This document shows positions 40,050-48,526 of a DNA stretch of 64,000 bases, in pieces. Below the pieces are notes generated by a model, which saw only the letters and a list, made by a program, of their open reading frames with translations, did no database searches and was not told where the DNA came from. The translations under genes and the position numbers were made by a program. The stretch is from contig NZ_CP071839.1 in assembly GCF_017526105.1 (NCBI RefSeq), positions 8,222,001-8,286,000 of the forward strand, given 5' to 3'. How positions within the stretch are numbered: position 1 is the stretch's first letter; every line of letters begins with the position of its first letter. The stretch comes from Streptomyces cyanogenus. GTDB lineage: Bacteria > Actinomycetota > Actinomycetes > Streptomycetales > Streptomycetaceae.

Positions 40050-40783
40050 CCGTCCGGGGTGGCACCGGCGGGCGTCCCGCCGCGGTGCCGTATCGGGTGC
40101 GAGACGCCCAGGCGCACGTTCCGGACCCCGTCCGAGAAGTGCACGACGGGCTCCGTCACGGGCGGGGGCAGCCCCACGACCCGGGTGCACGTCTCCGAGA
40201 GCGCGTCGAGGCGCGCCTCGCGCAAGGGCCACGGGGCGTGTTCGACGGGGGTCTCCCAGAGCGCGCCGAGCTGCCGGGTGTAGGCCCGCCAGCGCGAGGT
40301 CAGCCACACGTCCTGCCGGCTGGGCCGGATAGGCTCGCCCGGTCGGACCGTCAGGCGGTACCGGGGCCCGTCGCCCCGCCGCGCCCCGCTGTAGTCCACC
40401 ACGCCGTCGCGCCGCGCCAGCTCCAGGCGGCCCGGGTGGTACGGCACGCCCACGGCGCGGGCGGCCAGCATCACCGGGCAGGCCACCTCGATGGACAGGA
40501 ACCACAGCCCTTGCCCGCCGTCCGGGCCCCGCACGTAGGTGCGCAGGTTGGTCTCCGCGAAGGGAGGCAGGGCGGCCGGCGAGCCGGGTGGGCGCACACC
40601 GGCCATGACGAACGGCGTGAGGCTCACCCACGCCGCACCGTCGAACGTGTCCACGGTCAGCCCGCGCGGGAGGAGGGGCTGGATGCGAGCGGGCGGGTAG
40701 GCCCAGTGCACGAACGTCTGGGTCAGCCAGTCGGCCCGCAGCGCCGGGACGTACACGCGCTGCGGGGGTCCATACGAGACCAC
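40046..40783 (-). CDS. DUF2071/YqjF-family protein
   Basis: Contains the whole YqjF domain: 'VPALRADWLTQTFVHWAYPP', 'LLPRGLTVDTFDGAAWVSLT', 'FAETNLRTYVRG', 'GLWFLSIEVACPVMLAARAV' and a C-terminal 'VHFSDGVRNVRLG'. This fold resembles acetoacetate decarboxylase-like barrels; function unknown. GTG 40783 (245 codons) is preferred because GGGGGAG lies upstream; the frame opens up to GTG 40849, overlapping the previous gene. The stop overlaps the next start (ATGA), so it is coupled to the downstream hypothetical gene. Confidence 0.85.
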   Translation of the reverse strand: MVSYGPPQRVYVPALRADWLTQTFVHWAYPPARIQPLLPRGLTVDTFDGAAWVSLTPFVMAGVRPPGSPAALPPFAETNLRTYVRGPDGGQGLWFLSIEVACPVMLAARAVGVPYHPGRLELARRDGVVDYSGARRGDGPRYRLTVRPGEPIRPSRQDVWLTSRWRAYTRQLGALWETPVEHAPWPLREARLDALSETCTRVVGLPPPVTEPVVHFSDGVRNVRLGVSHPIRHRGGTPAGATPDG

Positions 40784-40841
40784 GGGCACCGACTCCCCCG
40801 GAGCGCGGCCCCGAAACCCGGCGTGCCGTGCCCCGGGGTGC

Positions 40842-41117
40842 TCAGCCACCCCACACGGACCAGGACGCCGTCCCGTGCGCGGACGCCAGGACGAGGAGCA
40901 GGACCAGGTCGGCGATGCCGAGTCCCAGCCCGAGGAGGGCGCGGAACCGGCGTGGGGTGCCCCGCCGCAGGGCGATGACGGCCAGCACGATGGCGATGGG
41001 GCCGAGGACGAGATTGAGGACGAGGAGTCCGACGAGTCCGAGGACGAAGGAGGCCACGGCCATGCCCTCGGTGTCCCGCCGGCCCGTCCGGTACGCGGGG
41101 GGAGCGGTCAGCCGCAT
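40842..41117 (-). CDS. DUF4190-type small membrane protein
   Basis: 91 residues with two membrane helices: 'GMAVASFVLGLVGLLVLNLV', 'LGPIAIVLAVIALRRG' and 'LGLGLGIADLVLLLVLASAH'. The short loop with 'RRGTPRRFRALLGLGLG' is typical of DUF4190. Starts two bases after the stop of the preceding 54-residue membrane-protein gene, so both belong to one transcript. Function unknown. Confidence 0.82.
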   Translation of the reverse strand: MRLTAPPAYRTGRRDTEGMAVASFVLGLVGLLVLNLVLGPIAIVLAVIALRRGTPRRFRALLGLGLGIADLVLLLVLASAHGTASWSVWGG

Positions 41118-41119
41118 GG

Positions 41120-41284
41120 TCAGACCCCCCTCGTCCGGCTGCGGCGCCGTCGTTCCCGGCCCGCGAAGACGACGAGCCAGACGGCGATGAGTGAGCCGAG
41201 CACCAGCGTGAGCGGCCAGGGGAGATAGGCGGCCGTTCCCACGACGAGGCCCAGCAGGAGCAGGGCGACGACCAGGAAGAGCAC
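41120..41284 (-). CDS. Very small two-helix membrane protein
   Basis: 54 residues starting at GTG 41284, five bases after GGGGAGG. Almost all membrane: 'LFLVVALLLLGLVVGTAAYL', 'PWPLTLVLGSLIAVWLVVF', ending with a basic tail 'AGRERRRRSRTRGV' that should face the cytoplasm. First gene of the tightly packed minus-strand run 41284-38814. I know no named family. Confidence 0.75.
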   Translation of the reverse strand: MLFLVVALLLLGLVVGTAAYLPWPLTLVLGSLIAVWLVVFAGRERRRRSRTRGV

Positions 41285-41495
41285 GGCTACCTCCCCGCCC
41301 CGCTGAGCGTTGCCGCGCTGACCGGGCACGGTGGTTTTCGCACCGGTCCGGTCGGCTGGTCGATCGGCTGCCCGTGCCGCTGCTGCCACGGCTGTTCGGT
41401 CCGCTTCTTCAACGCGTTCATGACATCGCGGGTTACCCGCGAGCGCCGTCTCACGCAGCCCTTCCCGACGGGTCGTCAGCCGTGCCGGCCCCGGC

Positions 41496-41777
41496 TCAGG
41501 TGGCGCGCGTTCCGCCGCCCCGGCGGATACGGCCCAGCAGATCCCGGTGGTAGGCGGCGAGCCGGCCGGCCGGCACCGGGGCCGGGCTCCCGGCCAGGGT
41601 GTACCAGGTGTCGCTGCCGGAATGCTGGATGGCGACCCGCGCGCTGTGGCCGTCGGCCAGCAGGATGGTGGCGACGGTGAGGTCGCCGGTGATGACGCCG
41701 ACCTCGTCGGTCATCGCCCCGCCCGGGCCGGCCGTGACCCGGTCGACGTAACTGTTGATGCTCGGAGGGTTGTTCAT
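41496..41777 (-). CDS. Hypothetical protein
   Basis: 93 residues from ATG 41777. 'VGVITGDLTVATILLADGHS' and 'ARVAIQHSGSDTWYTLAGSP' suggest a compact beta sheet; the tail 'AAYHRDLLGRIRRGGG' is basic. No signal peptide or known motif. Similar short soluble proteins occur in Streptomyces. Confidence rests on composition and a clean start. Confidence 0.65.
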   Translation of the reverse strand: MNNPPSINSYVDRVTAGPGGAMTDEVGVITGDLTVATILLADGHSARVAIQHSGSDTWYTLAGSPAPVPAGRLAAYHRDLLGRIRRGGGTRAT

Positions 41778-41868
41778 GGGGCGCAGGTTTCCATCAACCC
41801 GGCCGGGATGCCCCGCACCGCGCAGGTGTCGCCCGCGGGAGTCCCCGCGTTGGGCGTGCGGCCGGCCC

Positions 41869-42549
41869 TCAGCCGAACAGCGGGAACCGGTCCGCCGCCG
41901 CGCCCAGGGCGGCGCGTTCGGCGTCGGTCGGCGCGGCCCGCCCGGTGCCCACGCGCGCGTACCGCTCGTCGCTCCAGTCCGCCGGGGCGGGTCTGCCGAG
42001 CAGACCGTCCAGCGTGGCACGCACCGCCGTCAGGCCCTCGCGCGAGGGGCCGGGGGCGAGCGGGAGCCGGGCGGTCAGGTCGAGATGGTGGACGGTCGCC
42101 TCCACCGCCAGCGTGGTGATCAGGTCCCCGGCCGTCAGCACGTGCCCCTGGGTGGCCACGTGCCGCGCCGGATCGGCCGCGTCCGCCGCGTGCGCGGCCG
42201 CCGCCAGCGTCTCCCGATACAGCTCCTGCAACTGGCCGAAGACCAGGAACATGCTCCCGTTCACCCGCGCCCAGCGCCGCCCGTTCGCCGCGCCCGCGGT
42301 GCCCGGCCGCCAGTCCTGCCAGTACGTCACCGCGTCCCGGTCGACGGGCCCGTCCGACGGCGTGTGCAGGGCCACGAGTCCGCGCTGGGCGTCCTGCAGA
42401 CAGTGGAAGACGAGGTCGCGGACCGCCCAGCCCGTGCAGCCGGTCGGTAACCAGGACTCCTCGTCGTCCAGCGTCGCGACGACGGCCGAGGCGGCCTCGT
42501 AGGCGGCGCGCAACGTCCGCGCCGGTTCCGTGATGTGCGCTGTGGTCAT
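41869..42549 (-). CDS. Maleylpyruvate isomerase/DinB-like family protein
   Basis: 226 residues. The N-terminal four-helix bundle has the mycothiol-dependent maleylpyruvate isomerase signature 'LPTGCTGWAVRDLVFHCLQD' with a metal-type His, and a second His cluster 'AVEATVHHLDLTARL' on the third helix. The DinB fold uses such His residues to bind metal. ATG 42549 follows GGGAG. Many actinobacterial copies are of unknown substrate and may use mycothiol in detoxification. Confidence 0.85.
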   Translation of the reverse strand: MTTAHITEPARTLRAAYEAASAVVATLDDEESWLPTGCTGWAVRDLVFHCLQDAQRGLVALHTPSDGPVDRDAVTYWQDWRPGTAGAANGRRWARVNGSMFLVFGQLQELYRETLAAAAHAADAADPARHVATQGHVLTAGDLITTLAVEATVHHLDLTARLPLAPGPSREGLTAVRATLDGLLGRPAPADWSDERYARVGTGRAAPTDAERAALGAAADRFPLFG

Positions 42550-42796
42550 GCGATCTCCCGGGAGCGTGCTGCGAACGTGGACGCGCGGGCCGGACCGTAC
42601 GGCTCGCCGGGGCGGCCCCGCCTCGGCCGTCGCCGTCGGCCGCGGACGTCCGTGTACCCGCCCGCGGATGCGCCAGTGCTCCGCGTCCGGGCCGTCGGCC
42701 GGCGTCGCGCCGGCGCCCCGTCGAGGGCCGCCGGCCGTCCCCGGCGACCCAGCCGGCGGGACCGTGTTCCCGGCCGAACGCGCGAGCCGCGTGCCT

Positions 42797-43612
42797 TCAC
42801 ACCCGGCTCGATGTCGCGGTGTCCGCGGACAGCCGCTGGGCGACGTAGATCGGGACCACCGACAGCAGCACCAGCACGGCGGCCACGACGTTCACCACCG
42901 GCGCCTGCTGTGGGCGGGTCATGTTGCCGAAGATCCAGATGGGGAGGGTCTCGATGCCCGGGCCCGCGGTGAACGTGGTGACCACGATCTCGTCGAAGGA
43001 CAGGGCGAAGGCGAGCAGACCGCCCGCCAGCAGCGCGGAGCGGACGAGCGGGAAGGTGACGTCCGCGAAGGCACGGAAGGTGGTCGCGCCGAGGTCCATG
43101 GCCGCCTCCTCGTACGAGGAAGCGGTACGGCGCAGCCGGGCCACCACGTTGTTGAAGACCACGACGATGCAGAAGGTGGCGTGCCCGACGATCACGGTGA
43201 ACAGCCCCAGGCCCACGCCGAGCGGCGCCAGGACCGTGCCGAACGCCGAGTTGAGGGCGATCCCCGTGACGATGCCGGGCAGCGCGATCGGCAGCACGAC
43301 GACGAAGGAGACGGTGTCGCGGCCGAAGAAGCGGTGCCGGGCCACGGCGAAGGCGATCAGGGTGCCGAGGACCAGCGCGATGGCGGTGGCTCCCAGCCCC
43401 GCCTTCACCGAGACCCACAAAGCCGCGCGGGCACCGGAGTTGTGCGCGGCCACCGACCACCAGTGCAGGGTGAGCCCCGGCGGCGGCCAGCTCGCGCTGC
43501 GGTCGGGGTTCAGGGAGTTGACCAGGACGAGCAGCAGTGGGACGTAGATCACCGCGAACCCGAGCCCGGCGCCGATGCGCAGGGTGATGCGCGCGGTGCG
43601 GCCGAGATGCAT
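42797..43612 (-). CDS. potC: PotC-like ABC transporter permease
   Basis: 271 residues with six membrane helices. The EAA loop is 'SSYEEAAMDLGATTFRAFAD' facing the ATPase. The later part 'LAFALSFDEIVVTTFTAGPG' is typical of spermidine/putrescine PotC-type permeases. GGAGGAG lies in front of ATG 43612. Last gene of the potA-potD-potB-potC operon. It forms the membrane channel with PotB. Confidence 0.92.
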   Translation of the reverse strand: MHLGRTARITLRIGAGLGFAVIYVPLLLVLVNSLNPDRSASWPPPGLTLHWWSVAAHNSGARAALWVSVKAGLGATAIALVLGTLIAFAVARHRFFGRDTVSFVVVLPIALPGIVTGIALNSAFGTVLAPLGVGLGLFTVIVGHATFCIVVVFNNVVARLRRTASSYEEAAMDLGATTFRAFADVTFPLVRSALLAGGLLAFALSFDEIVVTTFTAGPGIETLPIWIFGNMTRPQQAPVVNVVAAVLVLLSVVPIYVAQRLSADTATSSRV

Positions 43613-43645
43613 GGCGCTCTTCTCCTCCAGGTTCTCCAGGCGGGA

Positions 43646-44539
43646 CTACAGGCTGTTCAGGGCGCCCGTGCGGCGGATCGCCAGCAGGTACAGGACGATC
43701 ACGGCCACCGGCACGGTGCCGAGCGCGGCGGCCATGGGCAGGTTGAGTTCGATGTTGGAGTACACGAGGTTGCCGATCAGCTGCGTCTTCCCGCCGACGA
43801 TCTGCACGGTGATGTAGTCGCCGAGACTGAGCGAGAAGGTGAACACGGACCCGGCGGCGACCGACGGCAGCACCATCGGGAGCACCACCGAGCGGAAGGT
43901 CCGCCCCGCCCGCGCCCCGAGGTCGGCGGACGCGTCGAGCAGGTTGGCCGGGAGCTGCTCCAGGGCCGTGTGGACCGGCAGGATCATGTACGGCAGCCAG
44001 AGGTAGGTCAGGGTCAGGACCGTGGCGGGCAGGCCGTAGCCGGGGCCGCTCAGCCCGAGCGGCGCGAGCATCCAGTCGGCGACGCCGCCCTCGGAGAGGA
44101 TCAGCCGCCAGGCGTACACCTTGACCAGGTAACTCGCCCACAGCGGGGTGAGGATGGCCACGACCAGCAGCGGACGCCACCTCGGCCGGGCCACGCGTGC
44201 GGTGTAGAAGGCGACGGGGAAGGCGATCACCGCGCACAGCACGGTCACCGCGAGGGCCACCCCGACGCTGCGCAGGACGACCTGGCGGAAGACCGGCGTG
44301 GTGAACAGCGCGTGGAAGTTGTCCGTCGACCAGACCTTCACCACCTGGGAGGTGAAGGAGTCCGTGGTCCAGAAGGCGGAGACGAACAGGACCGCCAGTG
44401 AGCCGAGGTAGAGGACGGTGAGCCACAGCAGCGGGGCGGTGAGCAGGAGGGTCAGGCGCAGCCGGGGCATGCGGTGCAGGGCTCCGGCGAGCCGCCGGAC
44501 GGTGCCCCGGCCGGCGGCGGTAGGCGCGTCGGTCGTCAC
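43646..44539 (-). CDS. potB: PotB-like ABC transporter permease
   Basis: 297 residues with six membrane helices ('LLLTAPLLWLTVLYLGSLAV', 'VALAVTVLCAVIAFPVAFYT', 'TVLTLTYLWLPYMILPVHTA'). The EAA loop 'LLDASADLGARAGRTFRSVV' and the following 'FSLSLGDYITVQIVGG' are PotB-like. It starts at GTG 44539, two bases after the stop of the binding-protein gene. Partner of the PotC-like permease 33 bases downstream. Confidence 0.92.
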   Translation of the reverse strand: MTTDAPTAAGRGTVRRLAGALHRMPRLRLTLLLTAPLLWLTVLYLGSLAVLFVSAFWTTDSFTSQVVKVWSTDNFHALFTTPVFRQVVLRSVGVALAVTVLCAVIAFPVAFYTARVARPRWRPLLVVAILTPLWASYLVKVYAWRLILSEGGVADWMLAPLGLSGPGYGLPATVLTLTYLWLPYMILPVHTALEQLPANLLDASADLGARAGRTFRSVVLPMVLPSVAAGSVFTFSLSLGDYITVQIVGGKTQLIGNLVYSNIELNLPMAAALGTVPVAVIVLYLLAIRRTGALNSL

Positions 44540-44541
44540 GC

Positions 44542-45741
44542 TCAGCCCTTGATCTCGGTCCAGGCCTGCACCCACTTGGCGTACGGCACGCACGTGACGT
44601 CCGTGCGGCCGTCCAGGCACTGCTCGATGGGCGTGTTCCAGAAGGCGATCTTCTTCCAGTAGTTCTCGTCGGCTGCGTGGTAGACGGTGCAGAAGTTCTT
44701 GTCCGTGGTCTCCGCGCACGCCTTGGAGTTGGCCGGGGCCTCGCCGAAGTACTCGGCGACCTGGGCGTTGACCTTCGGGGAGACGATCCAGTCGAGCCAT
44801 TTGTAGGCGCAATTGGGGTGCTTGGCCTTGGCCGAGACCATCCAGGTGTCGGACCAGCCGGTCGAACCCTCCTTCGGGACCAGCGCCTTGACCTTCGCGC
44901 CCTCGGCGGCGGCGAGGTTGGCGATGACCTGCCAGGTCGTGCCGACCACCGAGTCACCGCTCTTGAAGGCGGAGACCTCCTTCAGGTAGTCGCTCCAGTA
45001 CTCGCCGACGTCCGCGTTCTGCCGCTTGAGCAGCGCCACGGCCGCGTCGAACTGCTTCTGGTCGAGGGCGTACGGGTCCTTGATCTTCAACTCGGGCTTG
45101 GTGGCCTTCAGGTACAGGGCCGCGTCCGCGATGTAGATCGGCGAGTCGTACGCGGTGACGTGCCCCTTGTACCGTGCGGCGTCGTCGAAGACCGCGGACC
45201 AGGAGGTGGGGGCGGGCTGGACCTTCGCGGTGTTGTACATCAGCAGGTTGGCGCCCCGGCCGTGCGGGATGCCGTACATCTTCCCCCGTACGGAGTTCCA
45301 GGCGCCGTTCTTCAGCCCGCCGAAGACGTCCTTGTAGTGGGGGACGAGGCCGGTGTTGACGGGGGCGGCGTCGCCGGAGGCGATCAGGCGCAGGGAGGCG
45401 TCGCCGGAGGCGGAGACGGCGTCGTACTCGCCGGTCTTCATCAGTTTGACCATCTCGTCCGAGCTGGCGGCGACCTTGGAGTGGACCTGGCAGCCCGTCC
45501 GCTTCTCGAAGCCGGAGACCCAGTCCACCTTGGGGTCGTTGGAGCCGTCCTCGACGTAGCCGGCCCAGGCGATGAGGTTGACCTGGCCTTCGGTCTTCCC
45601 GAGTTTCGTGGGGGCCTTGAGGTCGGGCGGGTTGAGGCCGGTGGCGGAGGTGCTGCCGGAGCCGGAGGAGTCGCAGGCGGCGGCGAGCAGCAGCGCGGCG
45701 GCGCAGACGGCCGAGGCGCGCAGGGTACGGGTGAGACGCAC
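44542..45741 (-). CDS. potD: PotD-like extracellular solute-binding lipoprotein
   Basis: 399 residues. A lipoprotein signal with lipobox 'LLLAAAC' (Cys at about 23) anchors it to the membrane outside. The mature part has 'VNLIAWAGYVEDGSNDPKVD', 'GCQVHSKVAASSDEMVKLMK', 'GKMYGIPHGRGANLLMYNTA' and 'KHPNCAYKWLDWIVSPKVNA', as in polyamine-binding PotD/PotF proteins. Several Cys near the C terminus could form disulfides. It delivers substrate to PotB-PotC. The ligand is likely a polyamine or related amine but is not proven by sequence. Confidence 0.92.
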   Translation of the reverse strand: MRLTRTLRASAVCAAALLLAAACDSSGSGSTSATGLNPPDLKAPTKLGKTEGQVNLIAWAGYVEDGSNDPKVDWVSGFEKRTGCQVHSKVAASSDEMVKLMKTGEYDAVSASGDASLRLIASGDAAPVNTGLVPHYKDVFGGLKNGAWNSVRGKMYGIPHGRGANLLMYNTAKVQPAPTSWSAVFDDAARYKGHVTAYDSPIYIADAALYLKATKPELKIKDPYALDQKQFDAAVALLKRQNADVGEYWSDYLKEVSAFKSGDSVVGTTWQVIANLAAAEGAKVKALVPKEGSTGWSDTWMVSAKAKHPNCAYKWLDWIVSPKVNAQVAEYFGEAPANSKACAETTDKNFCTVYHAADENYWKKIAFWNTPIEQCLDGRTDVTCVPYAKWVQAWTEIKG

Positions 45742-45769
45742 GGCGTTCTCCAGGGGGAGGGGGACGGTG

Positions 45770-46801
45770 TCAGGAGGGCAGGCGGACGGCGTGCCGGCGG
45801 TGCCACTGGAGGCGGACCCGGGTGCCGCGGTAGGCGGCGACGTCCGCGGAGGAGGTCTCCAGGTTCTGCTGGAGCGCGGTGAGCCGGCCGCCGCCGTCCA
45901 GGTCGACCAGGAAGCGGGTGGCGTCGCCGAGGTAGACGACGTCGGCGACGGTGCCGGTGGCGGTGGTGTGCTCGGGCTCGTCCGGCTCGGCGGCGTCCTT
46001 CAGGACGCGGATCTTCTCCGGGCGGATGTTGTAGGTGCCGGGGGAGCCGGTGATCCGGTGGGCCGCTTCGCCTTCGAGGAGGTTGGAGGTGCCGACGAAG
46101 GAGGCGACGAAGGGGGTCGCCGGGCGCTCGTAGATCTCCGCGGGGGTGCCGACCTGGGCGATGCGGCCCCCGTCGAAGACGGCGATCCGGTCGCTCATCG
46201 TCAGGGCCTCCTCCTGGTCGTGGGTGACGAAGACGAAGGTGATGCCCACTTCCCGCTGTAGCGCCTTGAGTTCGACCTGCATCTGCTCGCGCAGCTTCAG
46301 GTCGAGGGCACCGAGCGGCTCGTCCAGCAGCAGCACGCGGGGCCGGCCGACGAGGGCCCGGGCGAGCGCGACGCGCTGGCGCTGCCCGCCCGACAACTGG
46401 GCGGGCCGGCGCTGGCCGTAGCCTTCGAGGCGGACCTCGGCGAGCGCCTTGCGGGCCCGGACCAGGCGTTCGGCCTTCGGTATCCTGCGGACCTTGAGCC
46501 CGTAGGCGACGTTCTGCTCGACCGACATGTGCGGGAACAGCGCGTAGTCCTGGAACACGGTGTGCACGTCCCGCTCGAACGGGGCGAGGCCGGTGACCTC
46601 CTGCCCGGCGAGTTCGATGCGGCCGTGGTCCGGTGACTCGAACCCGGCGACGAGCCGCAGGACCGTGGTCTTTCCGGAGCCGGACGGCCCGAGCATCGAG
46701 AAGAACTCGCCGTCCCGGATCTCCAGGTCGACCCCGGCCACCGCGGTGGTCTCGCCGAACGACTTGCGCAGGCCCTGCAACCGGATCGCAATTCCCTCCA
46801 T
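45770..46801 (-). CDS. potA: PotA-like ABC transporter ATPase
   Basis: 343 residues from ATG 46801 (GAAAGG upstream). Walker A 'GPSGSGKTTVLRLV', Q-loop 'HTVFQDYALFPHM', signature 'LSGGQRQRVALARAL', Walker B 'VLLLDEPLGALD' and H-switch 'FVTHDQEEAL'. The C-terminal TOBE domain includes 'IRPEKIRVL'. First gene of the pot operon and divergent from the FadR-type regulator across 110 bases. It powers uptake by the PotB-PotC permease. Confidence 0.95.
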   Translation of the reverse strand: MEGIAIRLQGLRKSFGETTAVAGVDLEIRDGEFFSMLGPSGSGKTTVLRLVAGFESPDHGRIELAGQEVTGLAPFERDVHTVFQDYALFPHMSVEQNVAYGLKVRRIPKAERLVRARKALAEVRLEGYGQRRPAQLSGGQRQRVALARALVGRPRVLLLDEPLGALDLKLREQMQVELKALQREVGITFVFVTHDQEEALTMSDRIAVFDGGRIAQVGTPAEIYERPATPFVASFVGTSNLLEGEAAHRITGSPGTYNIRPEKIRVLKDAAEPDEPEHTTATGTVADVVYLGDATRFLVDLDGGGRLTALQQNLETSSADVAAYRGTRVRLQWHRRHAVRLPS

Positions 46802-46902
46802 GCGGGAACCTTTCTGGCGCGCTGAACGTTGACCGCAAACATATGAAGTCATAGGTCATAGCTCAAGGTCCCTTTAGGGTAAAGGTTGAGTCAACGCACG
46901 AG
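46802..46902. promoter_or_regulatory. pot operon/GntR divergent control region
   Basis: An AT-rich gap (46835-46890) between the divergent starts. CCCTTTAGGG (46870-46879) is a perfect 10-base inverted repeat, nested in CTCAA (46862-46866) and TTGAG (46886-46890). Direct repeats of TCATAG lie at about 46851 and 46858. These are candidate sites for the GntR regulator to control both directions. Confidence 0.5.
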
Positions 46903-46911
46903 GTGATGACC

Positions 46912-47652
46912 GTGAGGCAGCACGAGATCGACGCAGGGGCCCGCAAGGCAGTCTTCAGCCCCGTGGACAGCCGGGCCCGCGTGGACGCGGTCGTCCGCCG
47001 CATAGGGGACGCCATCGAGCTGGGCCTCCTCGCCGACGGCGAGCAGCTCCCCGGCGAAAGCGAACTGGCCGGCCGGCTCGGCGTCTCCACGGTCACCCTG
47101 CGCGAGGCGCTCATGGCCCTGCGACAGCAGGGTCTGGTCACCACCCGGCGGGGCCGCGGCGGAGGCAGCTTCGTCTCGCTGCCCGAAGTCCCCGCCGACG
47201 ACCGGCTCAAGTCCCGGCTGCGCGGCTGGAGCACCGAGGAACTGCGCGACCTCGGCGACCACTGGGCCGCCCTGTCCGGCGCCGCCGCCCGGCTCGCCGC
47301 CCAGCGCACCGAACCCGCGGACCTCCAGCCGCTGCGCCGGACGGCCCAGGAGCTCGCGGAGGCCGAGGACGCGCCGGCGCGCAGCCGGCTGTACGGCCGC
47401 TTCCACGTCGAGCTCGCCGCCGCCGCCCAGTCGGCCCGGCTCACCCGGGAACAGGTCGGGCTGCAGAGCGAGGTGGGCGCCCTGCTGTGTCTGGTCCTGG
47501 CCGACGACGCATATCGTGAAGAAGTTGCGGAGCGTCACCGCTCGGTCGTCTCCGCCGTGCAAGATGGGGCCCACGAAACGGCCGGCACGCTGGCCGAGCG
47601 GTGCGTCAGGGAGTCGACGGCGCGGCTCGTCGCCGTACGCCTCGGGCTCTGA
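46912..47652 (+). CDS. FadR-subfamily GntR regulator of the pot locus
   Basis: 246 residues. Winged helix at about 15-85: 'VVRRIGDAIELGLLADGEQL', 'LAGRLGVSTVTLREALMALR' and 'QGLVTTRRGRGGGSF'. The C-terminal all-helical FCD domain has His residues in 'YGRFHVELAAAAQS' and 'EEVAERHRSVVSAVQ', which usually bind a metal and a carboxylate ligand. GTG 46912 fits GAGG upstream; ATG 46906 and GTG 46903 are alternative starts. It is divergent from the transporter operon and likely represses it until its ligand appears. Confidence 0.9.
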   Translation: MRQHEIDAGARKAVFSPVDSRARVDAVVRRIGDAIELGLLADGEQLPGESELAGRLGVSTVTLREALMALRQQGLVTTRRGRGGGSFVSLPEVPADDRLKSRLRGWSTEELRDLGDHWAALSGAAARLAAQRTEPADLQPLRRTAQELAEAEDAPARSRLYGRFHVELAAAAQSARLTREQVGLQSEVGALLCLVLADDAYREEVAERHRSVVSAVQDGAHETAGTLAERCVRESTARLVAVRLGL

Positions 47653-47689
47653 CCGCGCCGCGTCCGGTTCCCGTCCAGTGGAGGACACG

Positions 47690-48448
47690 ATGGGCGTGAG
47701 CCCCGGGGCCACCGTCGCCACGGACCCGGAGACATGGGTGGCCGCCCAGGTGGGCGGCGCGCTGGAGGCCGTCTTCGCCGCGGTCGCCGCCACCCGTGCC
47801 GACACCGCGGCCCTGCTGAACCGGGTGGCCGCCGAGGGTCGCCGGCCCGCCAGCCGCGACCTCGCCGCCCTGCGCCCCGGACTGCATCTGCGGCTGCGCC
47901 ACGAGGAACTCGTCTCCGGCGTCGGCTTCGTCGCGGCCCCCGGCCTGCTGGCCGACGTACCGGCCTGGCTGGAATGGTGGCAGACGGGCGCCGACGGCGC
48001 CGTACGCCCCCTGCTGCTCGACCTCGACCCCGGCCGGTCGGCCTACTCCGACTACACGCACTGGGACTGGTTCGCGCTGCCCCGCGACACCGGGCGCCGC
48101 GCCGTCGCCGGACCGTACGTGGACTATCTCTGCTCCGACGAGTACAGCCTCACCCTGTCCCAACCGGTGCGGAGCCAGGGTCGGTTCGCCGGAGTTGCCG
48201 CGGCCGACGTGTACCTGCGGCACTTCGAGGCGGCCGTGCTGCCGCTGCTGCGGGCACTGTCCCGGCCGGCCCGCCTGGTCAACGCCCGTGGCCGGGTCGC
48301 CGCCTCGACGGACCCCGGCCACCTGGCCGGCTCCCTCACCAAGGGCCCCGACTTCTGCGACGTGCTCACCGCGGTGCGGCCCGGCGTGTACGACGGCCTG
48401 CGCCTGGTGCCGTGCCGGGGCGTCCCCCTGGTGCTCGTCCTGTCCTGA
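47690..48448 (+). CDS. Soluble Cache-domain protein
   Basis: 252 residues from ATG 47690 after GTGGAGGA. The central part has the dCache/PDC hallmarks: 'SAYSDYTHWDWFALPRDTGR', 'AVAGPYVDYLCSDEYSLTLS' and 'GRFAGVAAADVYLRHFEAAV', with the W..F/R and Y..D ligand-pocket pattern of amine- and amino-acid-binding Cache domains. Unusually there is no signal peptide, membrane helix or output domain. It follows the FadR-type regulator by 37 bases and sits beside a polyamine-type uptake operon, so a cytoplasmic ligand-binding role in that circuit is likely. Confidence 0.85.
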   Translation: MGVSPGATVATDPETWVAAQVGGALEAVFAAVAATRADTAALLNRVAAEGRRPASRDLAALRPGLHLRLRHEELVSGVGFVAAPGLLADVPAWLEWWQTGADGAVRPLLLDLDPGRSAYSDYTHWDWFALPRDTGRRAVAGPYVDYLCSDEYSLTLSQPVRSQGRFAGVAAADVYLRHFEAAVLPLLRALSRPARLVNARGRVAASTDPGHLAGSLTKGPDFCDVLTAVRPGVYDGLRLVPCRGVPLVLVLS

Positions 48449-48526
48449 CCGCGGCCGTGCGCACGCGTGACCCCGGGACGGCGCGGCGCCGGCCCGGGGT
48501 CCGTGGGGTGCGGTACGGGAGGACGC

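Noticed and set aside
42530..44401. 623-codon plus-strand frame opposite the pot permeases
   Set aside because: Low-complexity product in antisense to two clear membrane permeases.
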